A stretch of DNA of 64,000 nucleotides from contig JAEERW010000003.1 in assembly GCA_016286055.1 (NCBI GenBank), positions 248,001 to 312,000 on the forward strand. The letters are read 5' to 3'. How positions within the stretch are numbered: the first letter of the stretch is position 1; each line of letters begins with the position of its first letter. Positions 40,820 to 50,955 of the stretch are shown in pieces. The DNA comes from Bacteroidales bacterium. Its GTDB lineage: Bacteria; Bacteroidota; Bacteroidia; Bacteroidales; UBA3824. The position numbers were made by a program, and so were the translations under genes. A model generated the notes under the pieces. It saw nothing but the letters and a program-made list of their open reading frames with translations, was not told the DNA's origin and did not search any database.

Positions 40820-43800
40820 TTACAGCACAATTCCAAGCACGTGTACGTCGTCGGTTTGTTCGTAGTCGCCTTTCCATTCGAGGAATGTGCGCTCCAACTC
40901 TTGACGCTGTTGATCCATCGGGAGGTGGCAGTATTTGAGTAGGATTCTTTCAAAATTTGCCACATAGAACCTCTTTTGACGTTCGCCGCCAAATTGGTCG
41001 GGATAGCCGTCGGTGGTGGCGTAGGCTATGTCGCCGTGGTTTACCTTGAATTTTATGTTTTTAAATGGAATCATATCTCGGCGGTAGATACCTATGGTCA
41101 TACGGTTGGGTTTCAAGCGGATAAGGTATGCGTCTTTTTGTTGGTTGAAGATTATCTTGCTGCCCGATTCTTTACAAACCGCCTCTGTTTCGGCATCGGG
41201 AGTGCCAAACCTTAGCAGATAACCGTACGAATATGCTCCGGCGAAGTCGATGATGCAGTTTTGACGGTCGTAGACAAACATACTTGCGTCCATACTATCG
41301 CTCGAAGCGTCCTCTTTGTCGCGTTGGTGCAGTTGGTGGATTATGCCGTTGCGCAGTATGTCGAGGATTTTGGCAGAGGTAATATCCTCGAGTTTGCTGA
41401 GAGTCTGATTTAGCATCACCTGTCCGAGCATACTGATAAACGCTCCCGGTACGCCGTGACCTGTGCAGTCGGCAACGGTAAACACCGAAAGTCCGTTTTT
41501 GTATCCCACCCAATGGAAGTCGCCGCTGACAATGTTTCGGGGCATATTGATGATAAAATGGTCGCCAAGAATCTCGTCTGAGAATATCTTCATCGGCTGC
41601 ACTGCGTCTTGAATGCGGCGGGCGTATGAAATTGAGGCGTTGATTTCCTTGTTTTGGTTCTCGATTTTTTCGTAAGCGTGATGCAGTTCGGTGATGTTGG
41701 TGCTCACCCACACAATCATTTTAATTTCACCATCGTTGTCTAAAATTGGGGTTACGTACGACTGCACCCAAAACGGTTCGCCTTCCAAATGCTTCATCTC
41801 AGCGGTGTATCTTTGAATCTTTTTGGTAGCGATTACCTTATTATAAACTTCTCTTGTTTCGGGTGTCATAGCCTCGAATTTGAGTGCTGGATGAGTATGT
41901 AGTTCTTCTATTGGAATGTGAGTTTCGCGCGAGAATGCATCGTTAAACCAAATCATCTTACCTTCCTTGGTAGTAATGTAGATTGAGTTGGCTGTGGAAG
42001 ATGCAACAGCAGATAGCATAGTAAGTTCGTTGTTGCGTAGTTGTAGTTGTTGATTTATTGCGCGAATTTCGGAAATATCGGTATTAACCCACACTATCAT
42101 AGATATTTCGCCGTTTTCGTCGAGCACGGGTGTAACAGCAGTTTGCACCCACGTAGGCGACATACCTTTCCAATGAATTATTTCCGAAGAATAGTTGTAC
42201 GGTTGTTTGGTGGCAATCACTTTTTCGAATACCTTCTTGGTTTCCAATGGCATAGCCGATGGTTGGAGAGCGGGGTGGGTGTGGAGTTCTTCAATGTGAA
42301 TGTTGGTGTCGTGTGTAAAGGCATCGTTGAACCAAATAAAATTGCCTTTGGCATCCGTTATGAATATCGAATTGCTCGTCATAGATGCCACTGCCGACAA
42401 TAATCTAAGTTCCTTGTTGTTGGCCTCTAACATTTCAGTAGTGGCGCGGAGTTCTTGATTCTTTTGCGATATCTCTTTCTGTTGCTCTTGAAGTTGTTTT
42501 GAGCGTAGTTCCAACTGGTCGCGCTGTATTCTTATTAATCGATTTTTCTTCTGTCGTTTGTAAAACAACACTATGATCAGTGCCAACATCAAAGCCGAAA
42601 TAAAGCAGAATGTAACAGCAAGATAGATAATTATTTTGTCGCGTTTGATTGTGGCGTCTTGCTCGGCGTTGATTTTTTTAGCGTAGTCACGTTCCTGTTC
42701 TAAAAGATAGTCCATTTCCTCACGTGCCACTTCTTTGCTTTGTTTCATGTCGAGCACGTCTTGATAGTAATTGTTGGCTATTTCAAGGTATTTGTATGCC
42801 TTTTCGTAATCGCGTTTTTTGTGGTAGTAATTGGCGAGACCCTGCGAGGCTTGATGTAGAAGTTTTACGTCGCGTACTTTGTAGGCAGCGTTAAAACCTT
42901 TTTCAAAATAGATGTATGCCGAATCGGTCTGTTTTATTTCGTTGTAATAATCGGCTATTGTGATGTACGAATCGGCAATTTTCTGTTTGAGTCCCAATTT
43001 AGTGCGAATGTCAAAACCTATGAGCATATTTTTTATGGCCTCGTCGTACATTTGTTTCTTTTGGTAGGTGATACCCAGTCCGTTGTAGCCGTCGCTGAAA
43101 TATTGATATGTATTGAATGCTGAATATTTGAGTCCCGCAGATGAAAAACCATTGATGCCCTCGTTGTAGAGCGAAATGGCAGCATCGTATTCTCCTGTGG
43201 CGAGTTTTATGTTGGCAGATACTATCAATGCGGTGTTGAGATAACTGAGGTACAATATGTTGTTTGATTTTTTACCTTTCATAAATATCGAGAGTGCTGC
43301 CGAAACATATTCCTCAGCCTTGTGGTAGTCGCCATCGTTGAGGTATATTAAAGATGCGTTGAGATATACTTCGCCTGTGAGCAGAGAATCTTCGGTATAA
43401 TCGTTTTTCACTATCGAAACGGCTTCGAGCATATTGCGGATGCCAAGAACTCTGTTGTGAGCGTAATTGTAGGTGTGTCCGAGACAACAATGAGCCTTAG
43501 CAAGTTGTTTAAAGGCCTTTTGTTTTTCGAGTTTTTTTATCGCTTTTTGATAAATGGTGATAGCAGAGTCGGTTCTGTTTTGTCGTATTAGGTTGTATGC
43601 CTGCATTATTTGAGCACTAACGTAGGTGTCGAGGTTGCGAGAAGTTTCGGAGAGATGGGTTATTTTTTGAATACAGCGATTTCTTCCGTTATCATCGTCT
43701 ACAATGTTGTAAAGTTGGTAAATACGAGCAAGCGAACCCGTTGCCCGTTCAATGTCTTTCTCCTTGCATACCGCCTTTTCGGCTTCTATTAATGTATTGA

Positions 43801-43960
43801 TCCACAATTGTTTGTGTTTGGGGTCAATGGAGTAGAGCGACATAGTGATTTGTTGCTCAGCATCGCTGCAAATATTGCTGTAAACATATGCCGATTGTCC
43901 CTTACAATTGTGTGCAAAGGCTGTTAGCAATAATAGTATGGTTAAAAGCAGTATTCGCAT
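40820..43960 (-). CDS. TPR / transmembrane / PAS-PAS / SpoIIE-type phosphatase sensor protein
   Basis: A 1046-residue signalling protein. A signal peptide (ending AHNCKGQ) is followed by a periplasmic region of TPR-type repeats (about residues 20-430), a membrane helix (IIYLAVTFCFISALMLALIIVLF, split in two here: residues about 462-484), a coiled coil, two closely related PAS domains each starting with LLSAVASMTSNSIFIT or similar and ending W.QT.VTPVLDENG, another short coiled coil, and a C-terminal PP2C/SpoIIE domain with VSGDFHWVG, ADCTGHGVPGAF and DSMDASMFV metal-site residues. Such proteins dephosphorylate anti-anti-sigma factors or similar partners; none is encoded nearby. The start at 43960 fits the promoter at 43981-43988. 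Confidence 0.87.
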   Translation of the reverse strand: MRILLLTILLLLTAFAHNCKGQSAYVYSNICSDAEQQITMSLYSIDPKHKQLWINTLIEAEKAVCKEKDIERATGSLARIYQLYNIVDDDNGRNRCIQKITHLSETSRNLDTYVSAQIMQAYNLIRQNRTDSAITIYQKAIKKLEKQKAFKQLAKAHCCLGHTYNYAHNRVLGIRNMLEAVSIVKNDYTEDSLLTGEVYLNASLIYLNDGDYHKAEEYVSAALSIFMKGKKSNNILYLSYLNTALIVSANIKLATGEYDAAISLYNEGINGFSSAGLKYSAFNTYQYFSDGYNGLGITYQKKQMYDEAIKNMLIGFDIRTKLGLKQKIADSYITIADYYNEIKQTDSAYIYFEKGFNAAYKVRDVKLLHQASQGLANYYHKKRDYEKAYKYLEIANNYYQDVLDMKQSKEVAREEMDYLLEQERDYAKKINAEQDATIKRDKIIIYLAVTFCFISALMLALIIVLFYKRQKKNRLIRIQRDQLELRSKQLQEQQKEISQKNQELRATTEMLEANNKELRLLSAVASMTSNSIFITDAKGNFIWFNDAFTHDTNIHIEELHTHPALQPSAMPLETKKVFEKVIATKQPYNYSSEIIHWKGMSPTWVQTAVTPVLDENGEISMIVWVNTDISEIRAINQQLQLRNNELTMLSAVASSTANSIYITTKEGKMIWFNDAFSRETHIPIEELHTHPALKFEAMTPETREVYNKVIATKKIQRYTAEMKHLEGEPFWVQSYVTPILDNDGEIKMIVWVSTNITELHHAYEKIENQNKEINASISYARRIQDAVQPMKIFSDEILGDHFIINMPRNIVSGDFHWVGYKNGLSVFTVADCTGHGVPGAFISMLGQVMLNQTLSKLEDITSAKILDILRNGIIHQLHQRDKEDASSDSMDASMFVYDRQNCIIDFAGAYSYGYLLRFGTPDAETEAVCKESGSKIIFNQQKDAYLIRLKPNRMTIGIYRRDMIPFKNIKFKVNHGDIAYATTDGYPDQFGGERQKRFYVANFERILLKYCHLPMDQQRQELERTFLEWKGDYEQTDDVHVLGIVL

Positions 43961-43980
43961 AGTGTAGTTTTTTATTCCCT

Positions 43981-43988
43981 CAAATTTA
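43981..43988 (-). promoter_or_regulatory. Promoter -7 element of the TPR-PAS-SpoIIE gene
   Basis: TAAATTTG on the minus strand, 21 bases before the ATG at 43960. It excludes the longer frame that starts at 44080. Confidence 0.55.
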
Positions 43989-44055
43989 CAACAATTTTTG
44001 ATACCGCGAGTAATGCAAAAAATGTTTTTTTTATTATCATCAAAAAAATATTTTT

Positions 44056-44063
44056 TACCTTTG
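44056..44063 (+). promoter_or_regulatory. Promoter -7 element of the MmcQ/YjbR gene
   Basis: TACCTTTG, 23 bases before the ATG at 44087. Confidence 0.6.
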
Positions 44064-44086
44064 TTAAAACATAAATACACCCCACT

Positions 44087-44437
44087 ATGAACATCGAAAA
44101 ATTTCGCGAATACTGCATTTCAAAGCCGCACGTTACAGAGGATTTCCCTTTTGACGACGATGTGCTGACCTTCCGTGTCTGCAACAAGATTTTTGCCGTA
44201 GTTTCAATGAGTCGCCCCGATATGGCAACTATGAAATGCGACCCTGAACGCGCCCTCGACCTCCGCGAACAATACACCGCCATTGAAGGCGCATTCCATT
44301 GGAACAAAAAATATTGGAACCAAGTCCACTTCAACTCCGACGCCGGCGACAAGTTTATTTTTGAACTCGTTGACCATTCATACGATGAAGTGGTGAAGAA
44401 ATTGAGCAAGAAGGAGCGGGAGGGGCTTGGGATTTGA
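44087..44437 (+). CDS. MmcQ/YjbR family protein
   Basis: A 116-residue small protein of the MmcQ/YjbR family, which has a CyaY-like double-wing fold and is suspected to bind DNA. Family features seen: NIEKFREYCISKPHVTEDFPF at the N-terminus, VLTFRVCNKIFAVVS, KCDPERALDLREQYTAIEGA, and the HWNKKYWNQVHF segment that precedes a final helix. Complete, own promoter, followed by a YhcG-type nuclease gene with a separate promoter. Confidence 0.88.
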   Translation: MNIEKFREYCISKPHVTEDFPFDDDVLTFRVCNKIFAVVSMSRPDMATMKCDPERALDLREQYTAIEGAFHWNKKYWNQVHFNSDAGDKFIFELVDHSYDEVVKKLSKKEREGLGI

Positions 44438-44461
44438 TTTCAATATTTCCGAAAAAAACAC

Positions 44462-44469
44462 TACCTTTG
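44462..44469 (+). promoter_or_regulatory. Promoter -7 element of the YhcG-like gene (and metH)
   Basis: TACCTTTG followed by CACC, 19 bases before the ATG at 44489. metH lies six bases after the YhcG-like gene and shows no promoter of its own. Confidence 0.6.
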
Positions 44470-44488
44470 CACCAAAATTTACAGCGCT

Positions 44489-45619
44489 ATGGAATCAATA
44501 CACATATCTTCTGAATATCTGCCTGCGGTAAAAGCCATCAAACAGGCAATTTTGGAGAGCCGCTACCGCGCCGCAAAATTGGTCAACAAAGAAATGCTTG
44601 CTCTATATTATTGGGTAGGCAACTACGTGTCGGAGCACAGTCGCGTGGATGCTTGGAACACTCACGCGATAGCCACTATATCCAAAATGCTTCAACAAGA
44701 ACTGCCGGGATTGACAGGTTTTTCTGAAACCAACATCAAAAATATGCGCAAGTTTTACGAAACATGGTGTCCTTTTCTAAATCGGCAACTATTGTCTGCC
44801 GATTTGGACAATGGATTTAATATTAATGAATTATTAAATCGGCAGATAACATCTGCCGATTTGAGCGAAGATGATATGGACTGTTTTCTTAAAGTTGGTT
44901 TTTCAACACATAGAGAAATCATAAGGAAAACAACAACTTTGGAAGAAAGATTGTATTATATCCGACGCAGTGCAAAAGAGTTTTGGAACTATGACCAAGC
45001 GAAATACTATCTTGCCGAAAATGCTTACCACAAACAGGGCACAATCCAACAGACTAACTTTGACCGCACAATCACCAAAAGCGATTTCAAGCAACGTGCT
45101 TTGCAGTCGTTCAAAGATGAATATTTGCTAGATTTTATCAACATTGAAGATAACGAGCAACTTGACGAAAGGGAGATTGAACAAGGCATTATACAGAATG
45201 TCAAGAACTTCATAATGGCTTTTGGTCAAGACTTTTCGTTTATAGGCAACCAATACCGATTGGAAGTGTCAGGCAAAGAATTTGTAGTGGATTTGCTGTT
45301 TTTCTCGCGACGGCTTCGTAGCCTTGTGGCTTTTGAACTAAAACGCGGTGAGTTTAAACCCGAATATACAGGCAAGATGAATTTTTACCTTGCCGCCCTC
45401 GACCGTTATGTCCGCCTTCCCGACGAAAATCCTTCAATAGGCATTATTCTTTGCAAGTCAAAAAACGAAGAGATTGTGGAATTGTCTTTTTCTGATACGT
45501 CAAAGCCTATGGGCGTGGCTACATACCGCACGTCGAAAGATCTGCCAGAAAACCTCCGCAATGCACTGCCCAACATTGAGGATCTTAAAAAATTGATAAC
45601 AGACAACGAGATTAAATAA
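44489..45619 (+). CDS. YhcG-like PD-(D/E)XK nuclease family protein (DUF1016)
   Basis: A 376-residue protein of the YhcG/DUF1016 family. The N-terminal half is helical with ALYYWVGNYVSEHS and GFSETNIKNMRKFYETW; the C-terminal half is a PD-(D/E)XK nuclease-like domain with YRLEVSGKEFVVDLLFFSRRLRSLVAFELKRG (catalytic D, E and K spread over this segment, positions about 250-290). Related proteins act in DNA processing or transposition, but the role here is unknown. Between the halves, residues 97-130 carry two copies of a LLNRQ-SADL-type unit encoded by palindromic DNA. The gene sits six bases ahead of metH, an unexpected partner. Confidence 0.85.
   Translation: MESIHISSEYLPAVKAIKQAILESRYRAAKLVNKEMLALYYWVGNYVSEHSRVDAWNTHAIATISKMLQQELPGLTGFSETNIKNMRKFYETWCPFLNRQLLSADLDNGFNINELLNRQITSADLSEDDMDCFLKVGFSTHREIIRKTTTLEERLYYIRRSAKEFWNYDQAKYYLAENAYHKQGTIQQTNFDRTITKSDFKQRALQSFKDEYLLDFINIEDNEQLDEREIEQGIIQNVKNFIMAFGQDFSFIGNQYRLEVSGKEFVVDLLFFSRRLRSLVAFELKRGEFKPEYTGKMNFYLAALDRYVRLPDENPSIGIILCKSKNEEIVELSFSDTSKPMGVATYRTSKDLPENLRNALPNIEDLKKLITDNEIK
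44779..44862. repeat. Two palindromic units inside the YhcG-like gene
   Basis: Unit 1 has arms AAATCGGCA (44779-44787) and TGCCGATTT (44797-44805). Unit 2 has 12-base arms AAATCGGCAGAT (44836-44847) and ATCTGCCGATTT (44851-44862) with a three-base loop. Both are in the same frame and encode NRQ..SADL peptides. Confidence 0.8.
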
Positions 45620-45625
45620 TCAATT

Positions 45626-48600
45626 ATGCAAAACCGCTACACCATATTAAAACAGCAACTCGAACACCGCGTTCTCCTTCTTGATGGCGCGATGGGTAGC
45701 CTTATTCAACAATACAACCTTTCGGAAGAGGATTTCACCGGCGACAAGTTCGTGGGGGTAACGCTCCAAATGAAAGGCAACAACGATATTCTGAATATCA
45801 CCAAACCTCAGGTTATCAAAGAGATACATTCGCGATACTTGGAAGCCGGATGTGACATTATCGAAACCAACACTTTTAATGGTACGTCGATTTCGCAGGC
45901 TGATTACAATACCCAAAAGTTTGTTTATGAGATAAATTTCAACGGTGCAAAAAACGCCCGAGAAATGGCTGACAAGTACTCCACGCCCGAAAAACCGAGG
46001 TTTGTAGCGGGTTCGATGGGTCCAACGAATAAGACCGCCTCGATGAGTCCCGATGTCAACAATCCCGGTTTTCGCGAGGTAACTTTCGACGATATGGTAG
46101 CGGCTTATACTGAGCAAGTTAGAGGACTTTTGGACGGCGGGGTGGATATTTTTTTGGTGGAGACATGTTTTGATACTATCAACATAAAGGCGGCGTTGTA
46201 CGCTATAAATCAAGAACTTGAACAGCGCAACATCGACAAATTCCCCATAATGGTTTCGGCAACTATCGCCGACAAATCGGGCAGAACGCTTGCTGGTCAG
46301 ACTGTTGAGGCGTTGCTCTATTCAGTTTCGCACATCGATTTGCTCACTATCGGCTTGAACTGTTCGTTTGGCGCTCGCGACCTGAAACCATACCTCAAAA
46401 TCCTTGGCGAAAAATCGGTTTTCAGAATTTCGGCGCACCCAAATGCGGGACTTCCCAACCAATTTGGACAGTACGACCAAACGCCCGAAATGATGCAGGA
46501 ACAGATTCAGGAATACTTGGACGAGGGTCTTGTAAACATTATCGGCGGATGTTGCGGCACCACACCTGAGCATTGCGCCAAGATGGCAGAGATTCTTGCA
46601 AACGCCAAGCCCCACCGAGTGCCTGAGAATCCTCACGAAATGCGTTTGTCTGGTCTCAATCCGTTGATTGTCAGCAAAAAAGAGAAACCATTCTTTAATG
46701 TTGGCGAGCGATGCAACGTGGCAGGTTCGCGAAAATTCCTCCGCCTTATCAACGAAAAAAATTACAACGAGGCTCTCGAAATTGCCCGCAAAGAAGTGGA
46801 GGAAGGCGCTGATATTATTGACGTTAATATGGACGACGCAATGCTCGACGCCAAAGCCGAAATGGTAACTTTCCTTAACCTTTTGAAATCTGAACCCGAC
46901 GTGGCAATCAAGCCCGTTATGATAGATTCGAGCAAGTGGGATGTAATTGTTGCAGGTCTTAAATGCTTGCAAGATAAGGCGATAGTCAACTCGATTTCTC
47001 TCAAAGAGGGCGAAGAAAAATTCCTCGACCACGCACGCACAATTCAAAAATTTGGCGCAGCAACGGTGGTGATGGCTTTTGACGAAAAGGGTCAGGCAGA
47101 CACCTTTGAACGCCGCATCGAAATTTGCAGCCGTGCGTATAAGTTGCTGACAGAGAGGCTCAATTTCAATCCCGAAGATATAATTTTCGACCCCAACGTT
47201 TTGGCAATTGCAACGGGAATCAGCGACCACGACAATTACGCCGTGGATTTCATCAAAACCGTTACGTGGATAAAAGCCAACCTTCCATACGCCAAAATCA
47301 GCGGCGGCATCAGCAACCTTTCTTTCTCGTTCCGTGGCAACAACCCTGTACGCGAGGCTATGCATTCGGTCTTCTTGCATTACGCTGTGGCGGAGGGAAT
47401 GGATATGGGCATCGTCAACCCCGCCGCAATGATTAAATACGAGGACATCGACCTTGAATTGCGCCCAAAAGTGGAGGACGTGGTGCTCAACAAAGACCCC
47501 GAGGCGGGCGAGCGGCTTGTGGAATACGCCGAAATTGCAAAAGCGAAGGCAACCGGCAAAAAGGTTGAAAAAGACATCGAATGGCGTCATCTGAGCGTTG
47601 AGGAGCGGTTGCAGTATGCTTTACAAAAAGGCATTTCGGAGTTTCTGCCAGTTGACATCGAGGAGGCTCTCCAAAAATATCCCAACCCTGTGGAAATCAT
47701 CGAAAAACCGTTGATGAACGGTATGAACATCGTTGGCGAATTGTTTGGCGCGGGCAAGATGTTTTTGCCGCAAGTGGTTAAGACAGCGCGAGTTATGAAA
47801 CAAGCCGTCGATATTCTTAAACCAGTGATAGAATCAAAACAGTCTGCGACTGCGTCGTCGGGCAAGATAATTATGGCAACCGTAAAAGGCGACGTTCACG
47901 ACATTGGCAAAAACATCGTTTGCGTGGTGATGGCGTGCAACAATTTTGAGGTTATCGACCTTGGTGTGATGGTTCCCACCGAAAAAATCGTTGAAGAAGC
48001 TATTGCGCAAAAGGCTGATGCTGTGGGACTTTCTGGTCTTATCACGCCGTCTTTGGACGAGATGATCAACGTTGTTAAGGCAATGGAAAAGGCTGGATTG
48101 CGGATTCCTGTTATGATTGGCGGCGCAACCACATCCGAACTTCACACCGCTGTCCGTATTGCTCCAAACTATTCAGGTCCTGTGTGTTACGTTAAAGACG
48201 CATCGCAAAACGCATACGTGGCAACAGCCCTTATCACCAAGAATCAGGAGTTTTTAGACAAACTCAAAAAACGTCAGGCGGAATTGCAACGTCAAAACGC
48301 CGAACCTTCTGCCGCTCAGCCTGTTGCAGAGTCCGCCACAAACGCCAACTTGCCAAAATTGAAGTTAGAAAATATTGTTACGCCCAAAACGCTCGACCGC
48401 TTGGTACTCAACAACATAGACCTCAATCTTCTTGTCCCGTACATCAATTGGAAAATGTTTTTGATAGCGTGGAAAATCATGGAGAACACCCCCGAAGCCG
48501 CCACCACTTTGGCAGACGGCCGCCGTATTCTTCAAGAAATTATTGACCAAAAACTCACCACGGCAAACGCTGTGTTACAGATATTTGCAGCCAAAAGCGA

Positions 48601-49135
48601 AGGCAATTTTGTAAAACTTTATTCCGACGAAACCCGCCAAAACTGTATCGATACTTTTGAATTTCCACGTCAGAAAAAGCCGGGCGACGATGGTTTCTGT
48701 TACTCGCTTGCCGACTTCATTTCACCCGAAAAAGACTATCTCGGAATGTTTGCCGCCACCACGGGCATTGGTCTCGACACCTCCAAAGACGATGATTATA
48801 AGGCGATTATGAAAAAACTTTTGACCGACCGCCTTGTTGAAGCCCTTTCGGAATACCTTCACCGCGAAGTCCGCACCCGCTATTGGGGATACGCCCCCGA
48901 CGAGAGCCTCACGCCCGACGAACTCATCAAAGGCCATTACACCGGCATCCGTCCCGCCATCGGCTATCCCTCATCACCAAATCATCAACAGAAAGTACAG
49001 GTTTTCAAACTCTTAGATGCCACCGCTGCCACAGGAATAGAATTAACCGAAAGCACAATGATGGTTCCAATGTCGTCGGTTTGTGGGTTTTATTTTGGAA
49101 ATAAAGAGGCGAGGTATGTGGATGTGAGGAATTAA
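45626..49135 (+). CDS. metH: Cobalamin-dependent methionine synthase
   Basis: Methylates homocysteine with methyl-cobalamin, using methyl-THF. The 1169-residue protein has all four modules: homocysteine domain (1-330, LLDGAMGS at 18-25; zinc Cys in [13 protein letters not shown] near 306), pterin domain (about 350-620, [12 protein letters not shown]), cobalamin domain (about 640-890, with [12 protein letters not shown] near 755 carrying the cobalt-ligand His, and [13 protein letters not shown]), and the reactivation domain (about 915-1169, with [15 protein letters not shown]). Slightly shorter than the E. coli enzyme but complete. No cobalamin riboswitch is visible: the gene starts six bases after the YhcG-like gene. 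Confidence 0.96.
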   Translation: MQNRYTILKQQLEHRVLLLDGAMGSLIQQYNLSEEDFTGDKFVGVTLQMKGNNDILNITKPQVIKEIHSRYLEAGCDIIETNTFNGTSISQADYNTQKFVYEINFNGAKNAREMADKYSTPEKPRFVAGSMGPTNKTASMSPDVNNPGFREVTFDDMVAAYTEQVRGLLDGGVDIFLVETCFDTINIKAALYAINQELEQRNIDKFPIMVSATIADKSGRTLAGQTVEALLYSVSHIDLLTIGLNCSFGARDLKPYLKILGEKSVFRISAHPNAGLPNQFGQYDQTPEMMQEQIQEYLDEGLVNIIGGCCGTTPEHCAKMAEILANAKPHRVPENPHEMRLSGLNPLIVSKKEKPFFNVGERCNVAGSRKFLRLINEKNYNEALEIARKEVEEGADIIDVNMDDAMLDAKAEMVTFLNLLKSEPDVAIKPVMIDSSKWDVIVAGLKCLQDKAIVNSISLKEGEEKFLDHARTIQKFGAATVVMAFDEKGQADTFERRIEICSRAYKLLTERLNFNPEDIIFDPNVLAIATGISDHDNYAVDFIKTVTWIKANLPYAKISGGISNLSFSFRGNNPVREAMHSVFLHYAVAEGMDMGIVNPAAMIKYEDIDLELRPKVEDVVLNKDPEAGERLVEYAEIAKAKATGKKVEKDIEWRHLSVEERLQYALQKGISEFLPVDIEEALQKYPNPVEIIEKPLMNGMNIVGELFGAGKMFLPQVVKTARVMKQAVDILKPVIESKQSATASSGKIIMATVKGDVHDIGKNIVCVVMACNNFEVIDLGVMVPTEKIVEEAIAQKADAVGLSGLITPSLDEMINVVKAMEKAGLRIPVMIGGATTSELHTAVRIAPNYSGPVCYVKDASQNAYVATALITKNQEFLDKLKKRQAELQRQNAEPSAAQPVAESATNANLPKLKLENIVTPKTLDRLVLNNIDLNLLVPYINWKMFLIAWKIMENTPEAATTLADGRRILQEIIDQKLTTANAVLQIFAAKSEGNFVKLYSDETRQNCIDTFEFPRQKKPGDDGFCYSLADFISPEKDYLGMFAATTGIGLDTSKDDDYKAIMKKLLTDRLVEALSEYLHREVRTRYWGYAPDESLTPDELIKGHYTGIRPAIGYPSSPNHQQKVQVFKLLDATAATGIELTESTMMVPMSSVCGFYFGNKEARYVDVRN

Positions 49136-49827
49136 CCTCCGTAGTGAAACAACGATGTTCTACGTGTGCGACCAACCATAGTGTAGTTCTTAGCGGTGAG
49201 GTACTGATATACTTCGTCGCTGCCTATCGAATCTATTTTTTCGGCACATTCTACAAGTATAAACTCAGGGTTGTATTTGGTCCAGTCGTTGCTTTTTAAC
49301 ACGTTAAAATCCATACCCTCCACATCAATAGTAATAAAATCAATCTTAGTGTTTGCTGGCAGGTACTCGTCAAAAATATCCTTCAACGAGCGTGTCTGTA
49401 TGCTCAAAACCTCTTTGATTTTGTACTTGTTGTTGTGGCTTCCGTTGCGTTGTTGGGCTAAATCTTTGTCGAATGTGTTGAGCGCACCTTCGTTAAATAC
49501 ATAGAAATCAAGTTTTTCGCCGTTACCTATTCCGCAATTTAGGTTTATGTCGCGGCGGCGGCATTTGAATCTTTTAAACAAGTCGGGGGTTGGCTCAATA
49601 TTGATACCGTGCCAGCCGCGTTTGTAAAAATAGCAAGTGTTTGAAAATCTGTATGGATGATGTGCTCCCACGTCTATATAAAAACCTTTGTAATCGCGTT
49701 TGTCTTCATAAAACGAAGCTAATAAAATATCTTCGCCGTCTTGCGAATAACTGGTTGTGCCATACAGTTTGTTAGGAAATAATCTATCAAATAATCTGAG
49801 AAGAATCTTTTTTATCTTTTTAATCAT
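49132..49827 (-). CDS. FkbM family methyltransferase
   Basis: A 231-residue SAM-dependent methyltransferase of the FkbM family. The SAM-binding region is [21 protein letters not shown] (about residues 48-68, ending before GW), followed by [14 protein letters not shown], and the later segments [18 protein letters not shown] and [10 protein letters not shown]. Such enzymes methylate sugar hydroxyls of glycans or polyketides; here a cell-surface glycan is a likely target by analogy but no glycan cluster is nearby. The stop overlaps the metH stop tail to tail by four bases. Confidence 0.87.
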   Translation of the reverse strand: MIKKIKKILLRLFDRLFPNKLYGTTSYSQDGEDILLASFYEDKRDYKGFYIDVGAHHPYRFSNTCYFYKRGWHGINIEPTPDLFKRFKCRRRDINLNCGIGNGEKLDFYVFNEGALNTFDKDLAQQRNGSHNNKYKIKEVLSIQTRSLKDIFDEYLPANTKIDFITIDVEGMDFNVLKSNDWTKYNPEFILVECAEKIDSIGSDEVYQYLTAKNYTMVGRTRRTSLFHYGG

Positions 49828-49888
49828 TGCTTATTAATTTAACTTCTTTCGTGCGTAATAAGTTGACTTTCTTGAATAAACGCCTTTT

Positions 49889-50836
49889 TTAGAATACAAA
49901 ATTGATAGCCGCCGCAAACTGAAAACCTCGTAAATATAAGTTGTTGGTGAATGGAAGCATATAAGTCATTTTTGTGTCGATGAGCATAAAATTGTTTTTA
50001 AACAATTCTATACCGATGGCTGGACTTACGTAAAAGTTTTTAAGCGAACTCTTTTTGCCTGAATACATCAAATAGCCGATATTGTAACCTGAATACAAAT
50101 TGAGGAATTTTCGTCCACCGCGACCTAAATGACGTGAATAGAAATCCTGTCCAAAACTGAAATTAAAAATGTCGGAATACATTAGCGTATCGTTTTGCGG
50201 CACTTCATCAGCCTTGAACGCACCAACGGTTATGTACGATTTGCCTCTCGTGAAAAGATATTTCAACATATATCCGTAGTATAAATCAGCCGCAATGCCT
50301 TCCTTGGGATTTTCAGGCATAAAAACGCTGAATTCAAATCCCGGCATATTCACAAACCTTATTTTCATAGACGCGTTTGGAGTAGTAGGCTCACGCATCA
50401 ATCTGATGTCAAGAACAACGGTTCCATTTTTAGAATCCAATTCGCGTATTTCGTTTTGGTATTCGTGTGTTCTGTCCTCATCATCTGAATAACGGTCTTG
50501 CAAAATGTACTTTTCCTGAGGAATGTATCGAGTGGTTTCTTTCAACTTGATTGTTTGACATTTCCATTCATCCAACTTGGTTTTAAGGTCGGCAAATTGC
50601 GATTTCGACATAACCAAGGTATAGGTTATTACATAGAAGTCCTTGGTTTTTTCTTCAATTCTTACAGAATTTTGTTCCACAAATTGCTCAAATTGAGGCG
50701 ACACTTTGTCAAAATTTGGCGTATAGGTTTCCACCGTAGCATCGATAAACGTGCTGTCGGCTCTGTCCTGTGCAACTGCGCTATTTGATAATATTACCAA
50801 AGCACAAAGGCATATAACTAATAGGTTTGTTTTCAT
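49889..50836 (-). CDS. Exported hypothetical protein with barrel-like C-terminal half
   Basis: Not recognised by name. A 315-residue protein with a signal peptide (residues 1-22, ending NSAVAQ). Residues 30-130 contain a coiled-coil-prone helical region (MSKSQFADLKTKLDEWKCQTIKLKETT, in two parts) that resembles a DUF4349-like or linker segment. From about residue 140 there are repeated amphipathic strands (GYMLKYLFTRGKSYITVGAF, FLNLYSGYNIGYLMYSG, NFYVSPAIGIELF, FMLIDTKMTYMLPF) ending in aromatic FQFAAAINFVF, as expected for an outer-membrane barrel. The start at 50836 follows from the promoter at 50864-50871. Confidence 0.65.
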   Translation of the reverse strand: MKTNLLVICLCALVILSNSAVAQDRADSTFIDATVETYTPNFDKVSPQFEQFVEQNSVRIEEKTKDFYVITYTLVMSKSQFADLKTKLDEWKCQTIKLKETTRYIPQEKYILQDRYSDDEDRTHEYQNEIRELDSKNGTVVLDIRLMREPTTPNASMKIRFVNMPGFEFSVFMPENPKEGIAADLYYGYMLKYLFTRGKSYITVGAFKADEVPQNDTLMYSDIFNFSFGQDFYSRHLGRGGRKFLNLYSGYNIGYLMYSGKKSSLKNFYVSPAIGIELFKNNFMLIDTKMTYMLPFTNNLYLRGFQFAAAINFVF

Positions 50837-50863
50837 AGTAGAAATAATTAATAATTGTTTTGG

Positions 50864-50871
50864 CAAAGATA
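50864..50871 (-). promoter_or_regulatory. Promoter -7 element of the barrel-like protein gene
   Basis: TATCTTTG on the minus strand, 28 bases before the ATG at 50836. Confidence 0.55.
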
Positions 50872-50955
50872 AAAATTATTATATTTACGCATCAAAAATA
50901 GTGGAATACTTTTCCATTTTTTTTATTTGTTAAACATTCTAAACTTATAGAATCT

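Noticed and set aside
45620..45625. Cobalamin riboswitch before metH
   Set aside because: Only six bases separate the genes, and no B12-box-like sequence is seen in the end of the YhcG-like gene.
46322..47590. Long minus-strand open frame (422 codons) opposite metH
   Set aside because: It lies entirely opposite well-conserved metH domains; its sequence is Cys/His/Phe-rich and low in ordinary composition, as expected for an antisense shadow.
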